Assembly: GCF_003337575.1 (NCBI RefSeq)
Contig: NZ_QPJM01000010.1
Coordinates: 119,795-183,794, forward strand
Origin: Phyllobacterium bourgognense
GTDB lineage: Bacteria; Pseudomonadota; Alphaproteobacteria; Rhizobiales; Rhizobiaceae
Direction of reading: 5' to 3'
DNA: 64,000 nucleotides
The first letter of the stretch is position 1; each line of letters starts with the position of its first letter. The notes beneath the pieces are model-generated. The model was not told the origin of the DNA, did not search any database, and saw only the letters and a program-made list of their open reading frames with translations. Below are positions 62,697-64,000 of the stretch, piece by piece. A program made the translations under genes and the position numbers.

Positions 62697-62725
62697 AAAC
62701 GGGCCGGAAATTTCCGGCCCGTTTA
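62697..62725 (-). terminator. terminator of the second glycine-zipper lipoprotein
   Basis: AACGGGCCGGAAATTTCCGG then CCCGTTT on the plus strand, a palindrome followed on the minus strand by GTTTTGTT. It is ~22 bp after the lipoprotein stop. Confidence 0.82.
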
Positions 62726-62746
62726 TTTTCTAGCTTAAATGCAACA

Positions 62747-63040
62747 TTAATAGCGGCGGCACGGCGCGCGATAGCGTTCGCCATAGCGATTTTCGTAAGT
62801 GCAGTAGCGGCGGCCATCATTATTGTTGGTTGCGGCGCCGACCAAGGCACCACCAGCACCACCGATCGCCGCACCTGCGAGTGCGCCACGGCCTGAACCT
62901 GTGATTGCACCACCGGCAAGCGCACCCAGTGCGGCACCGCCAACGCCATAACCGGCGACGCGCTGATCACTGGTCGTGCAACCAGCAACCGACAGCGCCA
63001 AAAGCCCTGCGACCGCAATCGTGGATAAACTTTTCAACAT
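62747..63040 (-). CDS. glycine-zipper lipoprotein (17-kDa-antigen-like)
   Basis: A 97-residue lipoprotein. The signal peptide ends LSVAGC (Cys21), then Gly-zipper segments (GVGGAALGALAGGAITGSG, GAAIGGAGGALVGAATN) and a C-terminal CTYENRYGERYRAPCRRY with two Cys. It is related to the neighbour at 62274 and likely arose by duplication. Start 63040 has GAGAGGTC upstream. Confidence 0.85.
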   Translation of the reverse strand: MLKSLSTIAVAGLLALSVAGCTTSDQRVAGYGVGGAALGALAGGAITGSGRGALAGAAIGGAGGALVGAATNNNDGRRYCTYENRYGERYRAPCRRY

Positions 63041-63134
63041 GGAAGACCTCTCCGTTTTAAAAACCAAACTCATCAGCTTGCGTCCCCAATGCTGGCTGTC
63101 GACAATTACACTTTCCGCTTTTGTTTTACAAGCG

Positions 63135-63770
63135 TTAGGCGATTTGCGGCGCAGCAATCAGGATCGCTTTACCCGAATGAAGTGATACGTGGAGATTCCC
63201 ACGCACGGCATTCGACAATGTAAGCGATGAACCGAAAAAAAGTTCCACATTTTCAAGCGGCCAGCGCGCGCCATGGATAAAAAGCCCGCTCAATGGCGAA
63301 AATGCAACAATGCTGAAAAGGGTCCCATTTACAAAATCGAAGTCATAGGAGCCTGCAACCAGAGGATGTGCCTCTTCGTATCCGCTGGAGAGAACGAGCT
63401 TTCGTCCTTCGGCTGCATACCGCGTCGCCATCGTCAAATGCAGCAGTGCGTGATCGGTACGCTCGCCGCCGAAAGCCCCGCAGAGGATAACTTCAGTGGC
63501 ACCCAGTCGGTAGGCTTCGCTCAGAGCGAGTTCGCCGTCGGTCATATCCTTTTCGGACGGAAATTCCATCCGCGGAACCGCCGCATACTGTGCTTCGAGC
63601 TCCGGCGAGGCCGAATCGAAATCGCCGAGCCAAAGTTCCGGTTCGAGCCCTAGCGACGCTGCATGGGCGATTCCTCCATCGGCAGCGAGCACCCGCGCGC
63701 CCGCGACAAGACGCAGGAGACGATCGGTAACACGGACGGCTCCGCCAAGAAGGATAACGAACTTGCTCAT
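63135..63770 (-). CDS. thiN: thiamine pyrophosphokinase
   Basis: A 211-residue enzyme. DGGIAHA (31-37), LGDFDSAS (49-56), EKDMTDGELAL and GAFGGERTDHALLHL are the family motifs. It makes thiamine diphosphate from thiamine and ATP, which the transketolase in this window needs. The start at 63770 (MSKFVIL) is preferred over an ATG 93 bases upstream. No TPP riboswitch was seen before it. Confidence 0.93.
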   Translation of the reverse strand: MSKFVILLGGAVRVTDRLLRLVAGARVLAADGGIAHAASLGLEPELWLGDFDSASPELEAQYAAVPRMEFPSEKDMTDGELALSEAYRLGATEVILCGAFGGERTDHALLHLTMATRYAAEGRKLVLSSGYEEAHPLVAGSYDFDFVNGTLFSIVAFSPLSGLFIHGARWPLENVELFFGSSLTLSNAVRGNLHVSLHSGKAILIAAPQIA

Positions 63771-64000
63771 GGATCGCCCATAGCATGCGTGAGGACAGCA
63801 GGATAGATCCGCCTGTGCGCCGTCTGGATGGCACAGCAGCAATGCCATCCGGCAAAACACCACCCTTCAAGGCACCCCGATCAACCTCCGAACAAAAATA
63901 ATCGTGGCCACTTATCCACGCTCCCCGAACCTGAGCTATCCTATGCCCGTCCTTTCCATGGGGAGCTGCTTCCGGAGCCGTTCGAAAGTGGGGAAGGACG

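Noticed and set aside
63872..64000. TPP riboswitch upstream of thiN
   Set aside because: The conserved CTGAGA and ACCTGATC elements were not found on either strand.

Overview
The window looks like a chromosomal segment of an alphaproteobacterium of the order Hyphomicrobiales (Rhizobiales), close to Brucella/Ochrobactrum/Phyllobacterium. Pointers are the Omp2/RopA-type porin, the 41-residue L36, GapR, TrcR (DUF1013), DUF1244, DUF1036, DUF1192 and DUF465 proteins, the tkt-gap-pgk-fba order, zapA next to a DUF4164 gene, and short palindromic intergenic repeats of the kind common in this order. No tRNA, rRNA, CRISPR array, insertion sequence or replication origin was seen.

Region 1 (1-11.2 kb) is a catabolic/uptake island. 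Two tandem phytoene-desaturase-like FAD oxidoreductases (the first cut by the window edge), a GcvT-like folate enzyme, an unrecognised 85-residue protein and a porin form one tightly packed operon. A MocR-type regulator faces away from a second operon, which holds a cytosolic 4,5-dihydroxyphthalate-decarboxylase-like protein, a polar amino-acid-type ABC transporter and an M20 amidohydrolase. A near-perfect operator array lies between the regulator and the second operon.

Region 2 (11.4-19.2 kb) is respiratory: a four-helix membrane protein plus a PQQ dehydrogenase, a bo3-type quinol oxidase (cyoABCD), and an acyltransferase. Region 3 (19.2-32.3 kb) looks like a general-stress island: flavin reductase, CsbD, a truncated (p)ppGpp hydrolase, DUF6766, an isoaspartyl methyltransferase-erythromycin esterase fusion, several small hydrophilic proteins, an aldo/keto reductase, and a caa3-type cytochrome oxidase cluster with a fused subunit I/III and a triheme cytochrome c. 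Five sequences matching the EcfG/RpoE2 general-stress promoter (GGAAC-N18-TT) sit in front of its genes, which suggests one regulon.

Region 4 (32.6-64 kb) is mostly core genome: GapR, pyruvate kinase, L36, purEK, a MFS/ArsR pair, a Pho-box-preceded phytase-like protein, TrcR, WYL and PfpI proteins, propionyl-CoA synthetase, class I aldolase, pgk, gap, tkt, zapA, an ABC-F ATPase, two glycine-zipper lipoproteins and thiamine pyrophosphokinase. The main accessory insertion is a 1013-residue serralysin-like RTX metalloprotease. Two related palindromic repeats (33.7 and 52.9 kb) and a second repeat type (33.84 kb, which appears to supply the start codon of the DUF1036 gene) mark intergenic mobile or structured sequence.
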